Positions 14,775-16,786 of a DNA stretch of 16,786 nt are shown piece by piece. Made by a program: the position numbers and the translations under genes. The notes under the pieces were generated by a model. That model saw only the letters and a list, made by a program, of their open reading frames with translations, made no database searches and was not told the origin of the DNA. Position 1 is the stretch's first letter. The number at the start of each line of letters is the position of its first letter. Location of the stretch: assembly GCA_049644345.1 (NCBI GenBank), contig JBARRS010000112.1, forward strand, positions 1 to 16,786. Direction: 5' to 3'. The stretch comes from JBARRS01 sp049644345. Its GTDB lineage: Bacteria; Actinomycetota; Thermoleophilia; Gaiellales; Gaiellaceae.

Positions 14775-15783
14775 TCGTCACTCCCTTCGGGGCGAAACGC
14801 CGGCGGAGGTATTCGATCGCCGCGACGAGCTGCCGGTTGTCCCATGTCTTCCCCACCGCCGGCATGAATCGCGAGGCGCTCGTGAACCGGCCGTTGCGAA
14901 GCAGAGCCGTGATGCCGGCGCGGTCGTTGAACAGCGGGTTGCCGGCGAGCTTCGGGCCGATGAAGCCCTGGCCGCGATCGCCGTGGCAAGGCGCGCAGAC
15001 GCCCGTGAATGTCTGTTGCCCGAGATCCGACGCGCCGGCGGCCTGGGCGGTCGCCGCGCCCGCGAGCCAGCTCGCGAACTCGCCTTTGGGAAGAGCGTCG
15101 ACGGTCGCCAGCATCGCCGCGTGCTGGATGCCGCAGAACTCGGCGCACTGGCCGGTGTAGACGCCCGGCCGCCTGGCCCGGAACCACGTGTGGTTCGTCC
15201 GTCCGGGGATCGCGTCGAGCTTGCCGCCGAGCCGTGGGATCCACCAGCTGTGCGCGACGTCGGCCGAGACGACCGTGAGGCGGATGTTCTCGCCGGCGGG
15301 AACGCGCATTCGATTGATCGCGACGACGCCGTTCGGGTAACGGAACTGCCAGTAGAACTGATGGCCCTCGACCCTGATCTCGAGCCGGCCTCCCTGGGCC
15401 TTCGCGGACGGCACGTTCTTGATTCCCGGCAGCTTGTAGAGGACGAAGCTCGCGATCGCCGCCAGGATCAGCACCGGGATCACGGTCCAGATCAGCTCGA
15501 GCCGGGTGGCGCCGTGGATCTGCGGCCCGTCCGCCTCGCGCGGCCGGCCCCGGGCGCGGAAGCGGACGACGAAGAGGAGGAGCATGCTCTCGACGAGCAG
15601 AAAGATGCCGCCTGTGATTCCGAGGATCAGCCAGTACGTGGAACTGATCCCTTGCGCGTTCGGCGATTCAGGCGTGGGCGGTCCGGTTCCGCCGTTGCCG
15701 CCGAGGGCGGCGCCCGCTACTACGAGCCCGACCAGGACGACGCACGTCAGAGCGAGGACCTTCCGGCGCACGGGCGACGGCAT
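14764..15783 (-). CDS. ctaC: Cytochrome c oxidase subunit II with fused cytochrome c domain (caa3 type)
   Basis: Electron-entry subunit. The 339-residue product has a signal-like helix (MPSPVRRK start, core to about 28) and two membrane helices (about 50-72 and 95-117). The cupredoxin domain carries the CuA site: His178 (VAHSWW) and GQCAEFCGIQHAAM with Cys213, Glu215, Cys217, His221 and Met224. A C-terminal class I cytochrome c follows: CAPCH (263-267) with Met307 (RFMPAVG) as probable axial ligand. The fusion means electrons may be taken from menaquinol-cytochrome c reductase or a small carrier without a separate cytochrome c. It is the first gene of the leftward oxidase operon and overlaps ctaD by 11 bases. 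Its ATG is 27 bases from the probable start of the divergent gene, and there is no Shine-Dalgarno sequence, so the message may be leaderless. Confidence 0.97.
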   Translation of the reverse strand: MPSPVRRKVLALTCVVLVGLVVAGAALGGNGGTGPPTPESPNAQGISSTYWLILGITGGIFLLVESMLLLFVVRFRARGRPREADGPQIHGATRLELIWTVIPVLILAAIASFVLYKLPGIKNVPSAKAQGGRLEIRVEGHQFYWQFRYPNGVVAINRMRVPAGENIRLTVVSADVAHSWWIPRLGGKLDAIPGRTNHTWFRARRPGVYTGQCAEFCGIQHAAMLATVDALPKGEFASWLAGAATAQAAGASDLGQQTFTGVCAPCHGDRGQGFIGPKLAGNPLFNDRAGITALLRNGRFTSASRFMPAVGKTWDNRQLVAAIEYLRRRFAPKGVTSGG

Positions 15784-15794
15784 TCTATGGGGGT

Positions 15795-15800
15795 GGAGGA
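15795..15800 (+). promoter_or_regulatory. Shine-Dalgarno GGAGGA that decides the start of the small divergent gene
   Basis: GGAGGA ends ten bases before a GTG at 15811. The upstream ATG at 15787 sits only three bases from the divergent ctaC ATG and has no ribosome site. The GGAGGA therefore favours the GTG start, giving a 90-residue protein, over the 98-residue version. Confidence 0.6.
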
Positions 15801-15810
15801 AAAGACGCGT

Positions 15811-16083
15811 GTGCAGCTGCCGGCGGGGCTCGGCGACGAGCTCGAGGTTTTCGTGAACGGCGTCGCGCAGCGCCCCCGGGAGGACTACCGGCGCGAGGGC
15901 GACGAGCTGGTCTTCGAGCGCCGCCTCGCGCGCGAAGGCCGGCTCGGCTTCTGGCGCTGGCTCTCGATGGTGCTGGGGGTCGCAGGGACGTATCGGCAGA
16001 ACGACAGCGTCGACGTCGTCTACGAGGTCGGCGGCCGGCGCTACGTCGCGACCGGGCTACCCTTACGCTCTGACGGGAAATGA
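15811..16083 (+). CDS. Small unrecognised protein, beta-rich, 90 residues
   Basis: The product begins (V/M)QLPAGLGDELEVFVNG and looks like a small beta-rich domain: EVFVNGVAQRPREDYRR (a strand-turn-strand with charged turn), GDELVFERRL, a short hydrophobic WRWLSMVLGVAG segment too weak for a sure membrane helix, then NDSVDVVYEVGGRRYVATG as a C-terminal hairpin. No catalytic motif or signal peptide is visible, so no function is assigned. Start chosen from GGAGGA at 15795-15800; an ATG at 15787 adds eight residues in the same frame. The stop overlaps the following kinase start as ATGA, so the two are co-translated. It diverges from ctaC. Confidence 0.75.
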   Translation: MQLPAGLGDELEVFVNGVAQRPREDYRREGDELVFERRLAREGRLGFWRWLSMVLGVAGTYRQNDSVDVVYEVGGRRYVATGLPLRSDGK

Positions 16084-16786
16084 CTCCTGACGCGGATTCC
16101 GCGTACCGCCGACTCGAGCAGCTGCAGTCGGTCACCGACGCAGCGCTCGGCAACCTCTCGCTCGACGAGCTGCTGGACGAGCTGCTCGAGCGGATCCGCG
16201 CCGCCCTCGAGGCCGACACGTGTGCCGTGCTGCTGATCGACGAGGAGGCGAACGAGCTGATCGTTCGCGCGGCGAAAGGGCTCGAGGAGGAGATGGAACT
16301 CGGCTTCCGCATCCCGGTCGGCGCCGGTTTCGCCGGACGAGTCGCCGCGGAGAGGCGTCCGGTCGTGATCGACGACGCCGACCACGCAGACCTGGTCAAC
16401 CCGGTGCTCCGCAAGCGTGGAATCCGCTCGCTGCTCGGCGTGCCGCTGATCGTCCAAGACCGGGTGCTCGGCGTCGTTCATGTCGGGACGCTCAGTCCCC
16501 GTACGTTCACGGCCGAGGACGTAGAACTGCTCGAGCTGGTGGCGCTTCGCGTCGCTGCGGCGATGGAACGGACGCTCGTCCACGAGGAGCTGGTTCGGCT
16601 GGAAGAGCTGGAGCGGAGCTTCATCTCGCTCGCCTCGCACGAGCTGCGGACACCGGCGAGCGTGGTTTTCGGGATCGCGGCGACTCTGTACGAGCGCGGT
16701 CACGCGCTCTCGGACGATCAGCTGGACGAGCTGCGCGAGGCGCTCTACCACCAAAGTCTCCGCCTCAAGCGCCTGATCGAGCAGCT
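16080..16786 (+). CDS. GAF-domain sensor histidine kinase, N-terminal 235 residues (cut by window edge)
   Basis: Cytoplasmic sensor kinase without visible membrane helices. A short coiled lead (about 8-25) precedes a GAF domain (about 25-165): ADTCAVLLIDEEANELIVRAAKG, split here by domain strands, VGAGFAGRVAAERRPVVIDD and LLGVPLIVQDRVLGVVHVG. A linker helix then leads to the HisKA dimerisation domain, with SFISLASHELRTPASV and phospho-acceptor His187. The ATP-binding domain lies beyond the window, so kinase completeness cannot be judged. The ATG overlaps the stop of the small upstream gene by four bases. No haem- or nucleotide-binding signature is evident in the GAF part, so the signal is unknown. 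Being divergent from the oxidase operon makes respiratory control an idea, not a result. Confidence 0.92.
   Translation, partial: MTPDADSAYRRLEQLQSVTDAALGNLSLDELLDELLERIRAALEADTCAVLLIDEEANELIVRAAKGLEEEMELGFRIPVGAGFAGRVAAERRPVVIDDADHADLVNPVLRKRGIRSLLGVPLIVQDRVLGVVHVGTLSPRTFTAEDVELLELVALRVAAAMERTLVHEELVRLEELERSFISLASHELRTPASVVFGIAATLYERGHALSDDQLDELREALYHQSLRLKRLIEQ

Noticed and set aside
13401..14867. 488-codon plus-strand and 528-codon minus-strand frames overlapping ctaD
   Set aside because: Subunit I with all metal ligands occupies the third frame; both others are extremely charged shadows.
15787..15810. ATG start for the small divergent protein
   Set aside because: It is three bases from the divergent ctaC ATG with no ribosome site, while GGAGGA precedes the GTG at 15811.
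1..16786. tRNA, rRNA, CRISPR array, insertion sequence or prophage
   Set aside because: No cloverleaf-like or regularly spaced repeats and no transposase, integrase or phage gene were found on either strand; apart from the zwf-opcA gap nearly all sequence is coding.

Overview
The window is a gene-dense, very GC-rich stretch whose gene content fits an actinobacterium. The markers are an OpcA-type glucose-6-phosphate dehydrogenase assembly protein next to zwf, an actinobacterial-length transaldolase, frequent GTG/TTG starts, ATGA/GTGA coupling, and a caa3-type oxidase whose subunit II carries a fused cytochrome c domain. The style resembles deep-branching Actinobacteria such as Thermoleophilia. 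That placement is inference; the sequence holds no rRNA or other phylogenetic marker.

Left half (1-7548): a carbon-metabolism cluster covering the pentose phosphate pathway and the entry to glycolysis. Transketolase (cut by the left edge) is read leftward. Starting 22 bp away, rpiB, tal, pgi, gnd and zwf follow rightward with overlaps or gaps of a few bases, so they very probably form one operon; opcA follows after 145 bp. Together they encode G6P isomerisation, the two oxidative dehydrogenases, the G6PDH assembly factor and three of the non-oxidative enzymes. No 6-phosphogluconolactonase gene or rpe is seen here. The tal and pgi genes share one reading frame and are separated by a single amber codon, like a split TalPgi fusion. 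The zwf-opcA gap is the only sizeable gap; it is full of inverted repeats.

Middle (7571-10642): an ECF sigma factor gene overlaps a gene for a two-helix membrane protein of the DUF4349 type, a likely cognate regulator. It converges on a secreted zinc-metalloprotease-like protein read leftward; the two stop codons overlap inside one CTAG.

Right half (10667-16786): a leftward respiratory operon, in transcription order ctaC (subunit II plus cytochrome c), ctaD (subunit I), a heme O synthase with an extra four-helix N-terminal part resembling half of CtaA, and a previously easy-to-miss 58-codon single-helix membrane protein. An amidase follows, possibly with the metalloprotease behind it. No subunit III gene is present. 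Diverging from ctaC are a small unrecognised protein and a GAF-domain histidine kinase cut by the right edge.

No tRNA, rRNA, CRISPR array or transposase was found, and no stretch over 300 bases lacks a gene. Many long antisense ORFs exist but are GC-bias shadows of the genes described.
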